Both the position numbers and the translations under genes were made by a program. Source: Gemmatimonas sp. (lineage in GTDB: Bacteria; Gemmatimonadota; Gemmatimonadetes; Gemmatimonadales; Gemmatimonadaceae). From it: a stretch of DNA of 35,972 nt. Shown in pieces: positions 28,516-35,972 of this stretch. The notes beneath the pieces are model-generated. The model searched no databases. It had not been told where the DNA came from and was given only the letters and a program-made list of their open reading frames with translations. How positions within the stretch are numbered: the first letter of the stretch is position 1; each line of letters opens with the position of its first letter. The stretch is taken from NCBI GenBank assembly GCA_011390805.1, contig JAABRT010000031.1, positions 1 through 35,972 on the forward strand, read 5' to 3'.

Positions 28516-29280
28516 TTATCCTTTGGACGCGCGCGCCGTGCCCTCCACATCGCGTCCGGGATACACGGCTACCGTGGAGCCATCAGCAAGGAAGGTGGAC
28601 ACCGGTGCTTCCGAGAGCGGTGCCACCCACGATGGTCCGTATAATCCGGCAATGTCGGCCTCAAGAAAGCATTCGGCCAGTGGCGTGATATTCCAGCGCG
28701 GATGCTCCACCTCATACTCGCGCGTCGCCAGCGGTCCACGCCCGGTGTAGCCCCAGTAGTGTTCCGCGATGAACTCCTCCACGGATCCGGCACGCATGGG
28801 GCGGGGGTCACCATTGGCCAGGGCGACAACGCGCTCCCACGCGCCATCCCGCTTCCATTCGTAAAGCAGGGTGCGCTGCGGGGTGCCGTCGTCTGAAGGT
28901 ACGCCCTGGATGTTGGCGTCGCGCATGGGCGTGGCCACGTACGGCTCACCGTACAGTGTGCGCGCAACCCACGCGATGGCAAAGCGCGGTACACGTTCCT
29001 GCACAAAAACCACACCGCGTCGCCACGTACCGTCGGGTGCCTGTCGCTTTACATAAAAGCGCAGGTTGACCTCGGGAAAGCGTGTGTGCAGCGGAATGGC
29101 CATGCCGCGCACGCGCACCTGCTCAAAGCGAAAGGCCACCACGCTGGCCAGCGCATCGCCGCGCCACAGATCGAGTTCAATGCCTCTGGGCAGCAGCGAC
29201 GTGAGCAGCCGCTGATCTACTGCCCACGTCAACATCACCAGATCGTACCATGCCGCCGTCAGGAACGGACGTTTCTTCAT
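28516..29280 (-). CDS. DUF2071 (YqjF-like) protein
   Basis: Cytoplasmic protein of 254 residues matching the DUF2071/YqjF family: an N-terminal FLTAAWYDLVMLTWAVDQRLLTSLLPRGIELD, then VNLRFYVKR and GVVFVQERVPRFAIAWVAR. The family has an acetoacetate-decarboxylase-like fold, and its activity has not been established. It is followed after 10 bases by the HerA-like ATPase gene, so the two are probably co-transcribed. No functional link between the families is known to me. Confidence 0.85.
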   Translation of the reverse strand: MKKRPFLTAAWYDLVMLTWAVDQRLLTSLLPRGIELDLWRGDALASVVAFRFEQVRVRGMAIPLHTRFPEVNLRFYVKRQAPDGTWRRGVVFVQERVPRFAIAWVARTLYGEPYVATPMRDANIQGVPSDDGTPQRTLLYEWKRDGAWERVVALANGDPRPMRAGSVEEFIAEHYWGYTGRGPLATREYEVEHPRWNITPLAECFLEADIAGLYGPSWVAPLSEAPVSTFLADGSTVAVYPGRDVEGTARASKG

Positions 29281-29319
29281 TGAGCAATCGTTGAAGTCTG
29301 ACAGCGGTGTGGCGGCTGG

Positions 29320-29601
29320 TCAGTCGGAAAGTGTTTCCCGGATTTTTCTGTACCCGACACGCAGATCCTCGGCCAGTTTGCGTGCTGTTTCTGTCATTAC
29401 ATCACCAACTTCGCTGGCCGTTCCCTTGGCTTCACCGCTGGCGGTGGTGAGGCGCTCGCGCAGCGCATCAAGTCGCGTTTCGAGTGCTGCGAATTCGTCT
29501 TTGGCGTCGCGCGATGCAAGATGCAGTTTCAGGCGCAGCTCGTCGCGTTCGCGTTCGAGAGATACAAGCAGCTCGTCAAGTTTTTCGTTCCATGAGGACA
29601 A
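29320..29601 (-). CDS. 93-residue coiled-coil protein, unknown function
   Basis: Small cytoplasmic protein of 93 residues, nearly all helical and highly charged (LVSLERERDELRLKLHLASRDAKDE in pattern), with a weaker C-terminal part (ARKLAEDLRVGYRKIRETL). No known family is recognised. The start is an unusual TTG at 29601, decided by a good AAGGAG ribosome site seven bases upstream (complement of 29609-29614); the nearby ATG at 29593 is in another frame. It follows the 57-residue gene by 23 bases and lies 39 bases upstream of the DUF2071 gene, all on the minus strand. Confidence 0.7.
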   Translation of the reverse strand: MSSWNEKLDELLVSLERERDELRLKLHLASRDAKDEFAALETRLDALRERLTTASGEAKGTASEVGDVMTETARKLAEDLRVGYRKIRETLSD

Positions 29602-29624
29602 GGGAAAGCTCCTTGGTGTTTGGG

Positions 29625-29798
29625 TTAGAACTCGCGGCGTTTCATTTCCTTGAACAGTTCGCGCGCATCTCCGGTGCGTTCTTCGTCGCCACGTGTGGCT
29701 TCGATCGTGGGGTCGAACGACGGTCGCTGCTGCGGTTTCTTCTGTTCCGCTTTGCCGGTGGTTTTCCGGATCAACGCCTTCAGCTGTGAATCCTTCAC
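29625..29798 (-). CDS. 57-residue charged small protein
   Basis: A short gene on the minus strand with GTG start at 29798 and TAA stop at 29625-29627. The product begins MKDSQLKALIRKTTGK, has a Lys/Gln/Pro segment and ends in a helix (ARELFKEMKRREF). An in-frame stop lies 45 bases upstream of the GTG with no other start codon between, so the size is firm. GAGG lies just before the start. Composition is charged and codon use resembles the neighbours. It is followed after 23 bases by the coiled-coil gene in the same direction. The function is unknown. Confidence 0.6.
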   Translation of the reverse strand: MKDSQLKALIRKTTGKAEQKKPQQRPSFDPTIEATRGDEERTGDARELFKEMKRREF

Positions 29799-29892
29799 GG
29801 TGGCCTCGTCTGCGGGTGGAGGGAAACTGCCTTGTGAAAGTTAGCGATCAGAGCCTGTCCAACGTAGCGAGCGGTGTCCAGCGCGCCCCGGG

Positions 29893-30873
29893 CTAGCGGG
29901 GCTGGCTGATACCCAGAAGTTGCCGAACCGCGTGTATTGCCGCCTGGCCGCCGGCCGTTTGGGGGGCCATGACGTCATGATGACCGAGTCCGTCTACGGT
30001 GACCACGCGCACCTGATCGCCCTTCGCCCGCGCGGCCGCCGCAAACGATTCAACCGCCGCGGGAGTGGCAATGCGATCCCGCGCCCCTGACACGTGTACG
30101 TGCGGAACGCCCAGCGGCAGTCGTTGTGCGGGTGAGACCGCAGCGTATCGCTCAGGTACCGTTGCGGGCAATCCGCCGAGTACCGACTCCACCGCCGGAT
30201 TCCCGCAGGTTTGCAGCTGGCGCGTCTGATATTCCGCCATATCCATCACACCGCCCAGCGACACTACGCCATGCACGGTGAGTGGCGCCTGGGCATAAAG
30301 CGGACTGTCCGCACGGTGCCGTGATCGCGTGGGCAGCCACGCAGCCAACTGGGCCCCCGCCGAGTGTCCGATGGCCACGATGCGTGTGGTGTCGAGCGCG
30401 TGCGACTTTGCGAGCTCCCTCACAAAGTCTGTGGCTTTCGCCACATCGGCAAAGGTGCCGGGCCATCCCCCCCCCGGATGGTCGTAGCGGCGGTATTCCA
30501 CGTTCCACGTGGCCATGCCGGCGTCGGTGAGCGCTTCGGCCAGCGGCGCCGAGTTGCGGGCGCTCGCGTACGGCGAATACCAGCATCCGCCGTGCAGCAC
30601 GATCACGAGGGGATGCGGTCCCGGACCACCGGGTATGCGCAGCTCGCCGAACTGCAGCGAATCGGATCCGTACGCCATGCGCGTACCGTTATCGCGCAGT
30701 GGCAGCGCATTGATGTCGGCCGGTTGCAGCAGCTTGACCGCGGGCGCGTTTTGCGCGTGCACCCCGTGCAGTGGTGCTATGGAGAGCGCGAGTGGCAGCG
30801 CGGCCACGCTCAATGCAAGCACTGATGCGCGTGCGCAGGCAACGATGGTTGGCAAGGCAGAACGAGAGTTCAT
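29893..30873 (-). CDS. Secreted alpha/beta hydrolase (esterase/kynurenine-formamidase-like)
   Basis: Exported hydrolase of 326 residues. A signal peptide occupies about residues 1-40 (ALSVAALPLALSIAPLHGVHA). The oxyanion motif HGGCW is at 94-98, the nucleophile elbow GHSAG contains S171, the acid lies in SGARDRIATP and the histidine in GLGHHDVM. The HGG-x-W motif and the WNVEYRR strand place it in the esterase/lipase group that includes kynurenine formamidase-like enzymes. Export makes a tryptophan-degradation role unlikely, and the substrate is unknown. The frame is open to 30930, but ATG 30873 starts the basic n-region of the signal. Confidence 0.88.
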   Translation of the reverse strand: MNSRSALPTIVACARASVLALSVAALPLALSIAPLHGVHAQNAPAVKLLQPADINALPLRDNGTRMAYGSDSLQFGELRIPGGPGPHPLVIVLHGGCWYSPYASARNSAPLAEALTDAGMATWNVEYRRYDHPGGGWPGTFADVAKATDFVRELAKSHALDTTRIVAIGHSAGAQLAAWLPTRSRHRADSPLYAQAPLTVHGVVSLGGVMDMAEYQTRQLQTCGNPAVESVLGGLPATVPERYAAVSPAQRLPLGVPHVHVSGARDRIATPAAVESFAAAARAKGDQVRVVTVDGLGHHDVMAPQTAGGQAAIHAVRQLLGISQPR

Positions 30874-30963
30874 CACAAGATGAGGGACGTGAAAACGAGG
30901 CAAGATGACATCGGTAAAAATGACAAACACAGCACTCGCGGACGTGATACCAAGTCTAACGGT

Positions 30964-33045
30964 TTATCGCTGGCTCCATGCCGAATCGAGCGTCTGTTGC
31001 AGATCGCGCGACGAGTATGGTTTGGCCAGTACGTGTGTGATGCCACGGCCGCCCGATTGCACAAGATGATCATGCTCCAGAAAACCTGTGGTCAGCACAA
31101 CCGGAAGTCCGGGCTGGGTTTCGTTCGCCCGTTGTGCAAGTTCGATTCCCGACATCGCCGGCATGGACAAGTCAGTGAGCAGGCAGTCGGCCGCAAAGTC
31201 TTCGCTGCCCAGGTACTGCGCGGCAATCACAGGCTCGGTGAACCCAACTACGCTCCACCCCAGTCGTTCAAGCAGACGCGTGGTGGCCATGAGCACCGCG
31301 GGTTCGTCGTCCACCACCATGACGCGACGGTCTTCGTGGCCGCGTGTCTCCACCGGTGTGTGATGTTTGGTGAGCGGAAGCGTGTTGGCCAGCGGCAGAT
31401 AGACATGCATGCTGGTGCCTTGGCCCTGTACACTGTGCGGCACCACGATGCCCTTGAGCGCGGTCACGGTGCCGTGCACCATCGCCAGCCCGAGTCCGGT
31501 ACCACGTCCCGGACCTTTGGTTGTGAAAAACGGCTCGAAGGCGCGCGCCATGACGTCGGCGTGCATTCCCGATCCCGTGTCGGAGACGGTCAGCTCCGCT
31601 ACGCGCTCCATGTCGGGAAAGGCGCTTTCGAGCACAGAGTTGCCGGCGGGGCGAACCACTGCGACATGCAGACGAAGCGACCCGCCGTGCGGCATGGCGT
31701 GCGCAGCATTGGTTGCCAGATTCAACAATACCTGTTGCAACTCGCCGGCCTCAGCGAGCACCACAACTGGTGTGTCGGGTGGCGTGAAGCTGGTTTTTAC
31801 CGATGGCGGCAGCGTGGCGCGCAGCAACCGCTCCGTTTCGGCCACCAGCTCGCCAAGATCGAGTGCTGCACGCTCGTTCTCAAAGCCTTTCGTAAAGGTC
31901 AGAATACGACGAACCAGCACCCGTGCACGTTCGGCCGACTGCCGGATGTCGCGCAGCATGGGCTGCACCGCATGATCCGATGTCAGCTGCGCCTGCACCG
32001 ACTCGGTGTTGAGCACGATCGGTTGCAGCAGGTTGTTGAAGTCATGCGCGATGCCGCCGGCGAGCGTACCGATTGCTTCCAGTTTCTGTCCCTGCTGCAG
32101 TCGCAACTCCAGCGTGCGCTCGCGGCCGACGTCGCGCAGCGTGCAGAGCACATGCGTCACGTGACCCGACTCATTGCGTACCGGCGACATGGTGCCGGAG
32201 AGCACCAGGGGCTCGCCCGCACGGCCCGTCGATTGAATGCTGCCCGCCCATGCCTGGCCTTCAAGCAACGGCGTCCATTGCGCCAGTTCGGTGAGGCGAA
32301 GCCCGTCGGGCACCAGCTCGCGGGCGGTACGGTTGGCGTACGCTACCTCACCGTCAATGTCCATCAGCACCACCAGTCCATCGCTCTGATCAACGGCGAC
32401 CGCCAGTTGCGCTGAACGTTCTTCGGCCGCCAACCGGCGTGTGGCTTCGTTCCCCAAGCCGTTGGAGAGCACGGCAATTGAAAGCGTCGTGAGTGACGCG
32501 AGTAAGAGCAGACTGATGGAGTTGACCGCCCACATCACGGTGGCATTCGGCATGTCGGCCGCCCACGCAAACGCGCCTTGCTCAACAAACACACCGAGGG
32601 ACAGCAGCGTCAGCGCCGTGATCACAAGACACGTCACGCCGGTGCGCAGCCCGAGCAGCACCGCACCGACGATGGGGAACGCCATTACCCACAGAAATCC
32701 CGCTGCTTCAAATCCGAATCCAGCCAGGAAATACACGCCCAGCACCAGCGGTAACGCCGTGAGCGCCAACGCGCGTACGACATAGGAAAGTCGGCGTGCG
32801 AGCAGCAGAGCAAACAGTATGAGAAAAAACACGGTGTCGACGAACACCACCAAGTGTTCGCCTTCCCGCAGCGCCAACCACACGGTGGGCACGTAACCGA
32901 TGAGCCCAAACACCGCCATGCCAAGCAACACGGCCGCCAGAATGCGCAGTCGCCACGCCTGCAGCGGTGTACCAACAGGTGGTGCGATCCAGTCAAGGAT
33001 GCGTCGCAACTGACGAAAGCGAATCAGATTCGGCTCGGTGGTCAT
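30964..33045 (-). CDS. Membrane hybrid histidine kinase (PAS, HisKA, HATPase, receiver)
   Basis: Sensor kinase of 693 residues. About six membrane segments (30-195) form the input region. A PAS-like domain follows (about 210-310, with LVVLMDIDGEVAYANRTA). The phosphoacceptor box GGIAHDFNN contains H334, the N box has N442 and N446, G1 is DTGSGM at 489-494, and G2 is GRGTGLGL at 513-520. The C-terminal receiver has D579/D580 and phosphoacceptor D625 (LLTDLSMP), with the conserved Lys in LAKPYSS. All catalytic residues are present. No output response regulator is adjacent, so the phosphorelay partner must lie elsewhere. The gene is divergent from the histone-like gene. Confidence 0.95.
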   Translation of the reverse strand: MTTEPNLIRFRQLRRILDWIAPPVGTPLQAWRLRILAAVLLGMAVFGLIGYVPTVWLALREGEHLVVFVDTVFFLILFALLLARRLSYVVRALALTALPLVLGVYFLAGFGFEAAGFLWVMAFPIVGAVLLGLRTGVTCLVITALTLLSLGVFVEQGAFAWAADMPNATVMWAVNSISLLLLASLTTLSIAVLSNGLGNEATRRLAAEERSAQLAVAVDQSDGLVVLMDIDGEVAYANRTARELVPDGLRLTELAQWTPLLEGQAWAGSIQSTGRAGEPLVLSGTMSPVRNESGHVTHVLCTLRDVGRERTLELRLQQGQKLEAIGTLAGGIAHDFNNLLQPIVLNTESVQAQLTSDHAVQPMLRDIRQSAERARVLVRRILTFTKGFENERAALDLGELVAETERLLRATLPPSVKTSFTPPDTPVVVLAEAGELQQVLLNLATNAAHAMPHGGSLRLHVAVVRPAGNSVLESAFPDMERVAELTVSDTGSGMHADVMARAFEPFFTTKGPGRGTGLGLAMVHGTVTALKGIVVPHSVQGQGTSMHVYLPLANTLPLTKHHTPVETRGHEDRRVMVVDDEPAVLMATTRLLERLGWSVVGFTEPVIAAQYLGSEDFAADCLLTDLSMPAMSGIELAQRANETQPGLPVVLTTGFLEHDHLVQSGGRGITHVLAKPYSSRDLQQTLDSAWSQR

Positions 33046-33221
33046 GACGCCGAATGTGCGGTACCAAGGCGGTGTTGCGCCATCCCATGGCTAAGCCTGC
33101 CTGTTGCGCGGTTTCGCTCCGGGTGTTGCGCTGATCGTTCCGTCCATTGATTGTGCTTCAGTATTCTGTGATGCAAACACGTTGCCGTTACCTTCACGCC
33201 ATTTCCGGGAGTGCCAGTTAC

Positions 33222-33833
33222 ATGACGATTTCCAAACCAGCCGCACGCAAGCTTGCCACCCAGGTAGAGTGGACGCTGCTTGAATCCAGCTATGCGCCCT
33301 TGCTGAAAGAGATCACGCCGGGTCGTCTGAAACAGAAGATCACGCGGGCGCGCAAGCTTCAGGACAAGTACCGTGACCTGGCGCGGCAGCAGCGTGGAGA
33401 AGCGCGGGGGAAGCGTCAGGCCAAGGGCACACGGCCAGCGGCGGGCAACGACAACACCGTAAACAAGCAGCTGATGTTCAGCGAGGCGCTTGAGCGTTTT
33501 GAAGTGCAGCTGGGCCGGATTGAAGCCAAGGCCGCGAAGGAAGCCGCGCGTGCCGAGAAGGCGAAGGCCAAGCGCGCGCCTGCCGCGTCGAAGAAGACCG
33601 CGGGCAAGACCGCCGGCAAGACGGCGAAGAAAGTCGCCAAGCGGGGGGCCAAGGTCGCCAAGCGAAACTCGGCATCCAAAGTTGCGGGCAAGAAGGCCGC
33701 GATGAAGCGTGTGAGCAAACTTGCGCGCGCTTCGCGCAAGCAGAGCAAGCTCAATCGCTCGGGTGCCGTTGCCCATCAGGCGCACGTGGGCTCACGCGGC
33801 CGTCGGCAACAGGCACGACGCGACAGCCGCTGA
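33222..33833 (+). CDS. Histone H1-like Lys/Ala-rich protein
   Basis: Very basic protein of 203 residues. The first 95 or so residues form a helical, charged domain (VEWTLLESSYAPLLKEITPGR, then KITRARKLQDKYRDLARQQR), followed by a second helix near 105-130. From about 120 onwards the sequence is a Lys/Ala-rich tail with KKTAGKTAGKTAKKVAKRGAK-type repeats like bacterial histone H1 homologues, ending in an Arg-rich stretch. Inference: binds nucleic acid non-specifically, perhaps in nucleoid packing. The frame is open to 33147; ATG 33222 fits the domain start. It shares a 176-base upstream region with the divergent kinase gene. Confidence 0.75.
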   Translation: MTISKPAARKLATQVEWTLLESSYAPLLKEITPGRLKQKITRARKLQDKYRDLARQQRGEARGKRQAKGTRPAAGNDNTVNKQLMFSEALERFEVQLGRIEAKAAKEAARAEKAKAKRAPAASKKTAGKTAGKTAKKVAKRGAKVAKRNSASKVAGKKAAMKRVSKLARASRKQSKLNRSGAVAHQAHVGSRGRRQQARRDSR

Positions 33834-33852
33834 GCACACGTGCGCGCAGGCC

Positions 33853-35972
33853 TCAGCGCGGTGGCGTCGGTTTGCGAGAGCGAATCGGCGGCGCCGGCTC
33901 CGGCTTGAGTTCAACCGGGTTCTCGCGCAGCAACCGCATGGCTTCTTCCACTGCGCGAATGAGCTGAGGGTCGCGTCCGGCAATCACTTCTTTCGGTGTG
34001 TACTCCACATCGATGTCGGGCGCGACACCTTCGTTTTCTACGGCCCAGTTGCCGTCGCGGTCAAAAAAGCCACCGCGCGGCGCAATCATTGAGCCGCCGT
34101 CAATGAGCTGTGGCGTGTCCCACGTGCCCACCAGTCCGCCCCACGTGCGCTTGCCGACAATGGGCCCGATCTTGCGGCGCTTGAACATGTAGGGCAACAG
34201 GTCGCCGCCCGAGCCCGCCATCTCGTTGATGATCATGACCTTGGGGCCCCAGATACCGGCCGTTGGACTGGTAAACGGTGTGCGTTCGTGCACCGGATTG
34301 TTGAAGTAGCCATCAAAATCGCGCTGCATGACTTCGATCATGTAATCGGCGGCTGAACCGCCCCCGTTCCAGCGTTCGTCAATGATCACACCTTCACGAT
34401 CCTGCTGCGCGAAGTAGTAGCGATTGAACGACGTGTATCCGCCCTGTCCTGTATTGGGCACGTACACATACGCCAGCTTGCCGCCCGACATGGAATCGAC
34501 AGCGCGACGATTTCGCTCAATCCACGCGCGGCCGCGCAGACCGCTCTCATTGCCCACAGGCACCACGGTCACACGACGCGCGCCGGACATGGTGGGCGCA
34601 CCGTTGAGCGTGAGTACCACCTGCCGGTTGGCCATGCCTTCAAACACGCGGTACAGATTGTCGTCGCTCGTGATTTCAACGCCGTCGACCGCGAGCAGAT
34701 AGTCCCCGACACGTGCATCAATACCGGGACCCGAGAGCGGTGCACGCAGCTCCGGATTCCACGATTCACCGGTGTAAATGGTGCGAATGCGATAACGGCC
34801 TTCGGCCACCGACCAGTCGGCGCCGAGCAGACCAACGTTTGATTGCGGCACATCGGGGAAGTCGCCACCGCTCACGTACGAATGGCCAACCGCGATTTCA
34901 GCGCCCAGCATGTCGAGCAGATAGGTGAAGTCGGCACGGTGCGCGACGTGCTCAAGCATGGGCTCGTACAGCGCCTTGGTTTTCACATAGTCGGCGCCGT
35001 GCAGGTTGGGCACGTACAAGTATTCGCGCTGATTGCGCCAGCCTTCGTTGAACATCTGCTTGAACTCGGCTCGCGGATCGATCTGCATGCGCAGTGACGC
35101 GGTCACGCGACCGGTGCTGCCGGATGGAGCGGGCTTATCCGTGTCAGCAATGGTGAGATTACCGCCGGAACGCCACAATACTTTCTTGCGATCCGCCGAA
35201 ATGGTGAAGGTCTGCACGCCCTGCGTAAACGGAGCGGCCTTGCGTTCCTTGAGTTGATAGCGATGCAGCGGTGATCCGCCTTGCGGACCATTGGCCGGAC
35301 CGGTGGCCGGTACATTTTCCGTGAAGAACAGTACGCCCGTTGGTCCGGCCTGCAGGTTGGTGTAGTCTCGCGGCGTGACATCGAGCGAGAGAATGCGATT
35401 CTGCAGTCCGTCAAAATCGATCGTGACCGTTGGTGTGCGTGCGGCAGGGCCCGCCGCTCCGTTTCCTGCTGCGCCACGCGCGCTTGTATCACGCGGTGCT
35501 GTCATCATGCCGGGATCTTCATCGCTTTCCGGCGGCAGCGGCGACGGCTCGCTGCGCGAGAGCACGGCGAGATATACCGCGCGCGTAACCGGACGTTCAT
35601 ACGACGTCATGTCGAGCCAACCGGTGTTCAGTGCGAAGTTCGTTGACGCCATGAAATACAGATACTTGCCGTTGGCGTCCCACGCCGGAGAGTTGGCGTC
35701 GCTCAAGCCATCGGTTACCTGACGCACACGCGAGTTGACCAGGTCATTCACAAAAATCGCGCGCAACTGTGTGGGCAAACGCTTGGCGTACGCAATCCAC
35801 TTCGAGTCGGGGCTCCACACCGGATTGAGCGAGCGGTCGGGCACCATGTACGCATCGGTGTCCACTTTGGTGGGTACACCCGTTTCAATGTCTACAATCC
35901 AGACATTCAAATGTGTGTCGGTGAACAGCAACTTCTGTCCATCGGGTGACCACTGCGGCGTGTAGTAAAAGC
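33853..35972 (-). CDS. Tricorn-type protease, C-terminal part (gene runs off the right edge)
   Basis: The minus-strand frame is open to the window end, so the start lies beyond 35972. The visible 700 or so residues begin in a WD40/PD40-like propeller (QWSPDG, then VWSPDSKWIAYAK), then the tricorn core domain, a PDZ domain (about 370-460 counted from the Leu at 35931) and the S41-like catalytic domain. On the same count the predicted nucleophile is S574 (NEMAGSGGD), the histidine is H350 (GHSYVSGG) and the glutamate E632 (VENEGVAPDI). Tricorn trims peptides released by larger proteases. A Pro-rich tail ends the protein. Whether this copy has a signal peptide cannot be seen here. Confidence 0.93.
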   Translation of the reverse strand, partial: FYYTPQWSPDGQKLLFTDTHLNVWIVDIETGVPTKVDTDAYMVPDRSLNPVWSPDSKWIAYAKRLPTQLRAIFVNDLVNSRVRQVTDGLSDANSPAWDANGKYLYFMASTNFALNTGWLDMTSYERPVTRAVYLAVLSRSEPSPLPPESDEDPGMMTAPRDTSARGAAGNGAAGPAARTPTVTIDFDGLQNRILSLDVTPRDYTNLQAGPTGVLFFTENVPATGPANGPQGGSPLHRYQLKERKAAPFTQGVQTFTISADRKKVLWRSGGNLTIADTDKPAPSGSTGRVTASLRMQIDPRAEFKQMFNEGWRNQREYLYVPNLHGADYVKTKALYEPMLEHVAHRADFTYLLDMLGAEIAVGHSYVSGGDFPDVPQSNVGLLGADWSVAEGRYRIRTIYTGESWNPELRAPLSGPGIDARVGDYLLAVDGVEITSDDNLYRVFEGMANRQVVLTLNGAPTMSGARRVTVVPVGNESGLRGRAWIERNRRAVDSMSGGKLAYVYVPNTGQGGYTSFNRYYFAQQDREGVIIDERWNGGGSAADYMIEVMQRDFDGYFNNPVHERTPFTSPTAGIWGPKVMIINEMAGSGGDLLPYMFKRRKIGPIVGKRTWGGLVGTWDTPQLIDGGSMIAPRGGFFDRDGNWAVENEGVAPDIDVEYTPKEVIAGRDPQLIRAVEEAMRLLRENPVELKPEPAPPIRSRKPTPPR

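Noticed and set aside
30880-32415. 511-residue plus-strand frame opposite the histidine kinase.
   Set aside because: His/Gln/Arg-rich composition and full overlap with a gene carrying every kinase motif mark it as a shadow.
33168-33182. Second CRP-like site (TGTGA at 33168) upstream of the histone-like gene.
   Set aside because: The second half-site reads CACGT in place of TCACA, so only one arm matches.

Overview
The window looks like chromosomal DNA from a GC-rich, Gram-negative, aerobic bacterium, most likely of the phylum Gemmatimonadota. That assignment is an inference. It rests on the mix of lipid A-core synthesis (waaA), Na+-NQR, TAT and lipoprotein export, many secreted beta-propeller proteins, a tricorn-type protease and 'ADS'-rich linkers. 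No rRNA, tRNA, CRISPR array, transposase or phage gene was seen. Gene density is high and coding style is uniform, so this reads as core genome rather than a recent island.

Left part (1-5.6 kb): an AraC-type regulator is followed by the only gene-free stretch over 300 bases (891-1320). That stretch holds a 196-bp imperfect palindrome with no spacer (933-1128) and a perfect CRP-type operator (1212-1233). Next come the F1 genes atpA-atpG-atpD-atpC, closed by a strong intrinsic terminator. The F0 genes and delta are not here, so the ATP synthase genes are split, and epsilon is the short form without the inhibitory C-terminal helices.

Middle (5.7-17.8 kb): a predicted outer-membrane barrel protein. 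On the minus strand, a 35-residue membrane peptide, a sodium:solute symporter and waaA. On the plus strand, a DUF2911 lipoprotein-like secreted protein and the complete sodium-pumping NADH:quinone oxidoreductase operon nqrABCDEF. This is followed by its two maturation factors, apbE (covalent FMN attachment) and nqrM (iron centre assembly). Respiratory Na+ export (NQR), Na+-driven uptake (symporter) and ATP synthesis genes therefore lie within 17 kb.

Right part (17.8-36 kb), mostly minus strand: a six-bladed-propeller lipoprotein translationally coupled to a TAT-exported glycosylasparaginase; an alpha/beta hydrolase; a DUF4015 lipoprotein; a 1013-residue BNR/Asp-box protein; a HerA-like ATPase with a DUF2071 gene directly upstream; two small cytoplasmic genes (93 and 57 residues); a secreted esterase; a membrane hybrid histidine kinase; a histone H1-like basic protein; and the 3' portion of a tricorn protease gene that runs off the right edge.

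The best candidates for something new are the palindrome plus CRP-type site upstream of atpA, the small membrane peptide ahead of the symporter, the structured leader of nqrA, and the small-gene/HerA-like ATPase neighbourhood. None of these looks like a described defence or mobile system.
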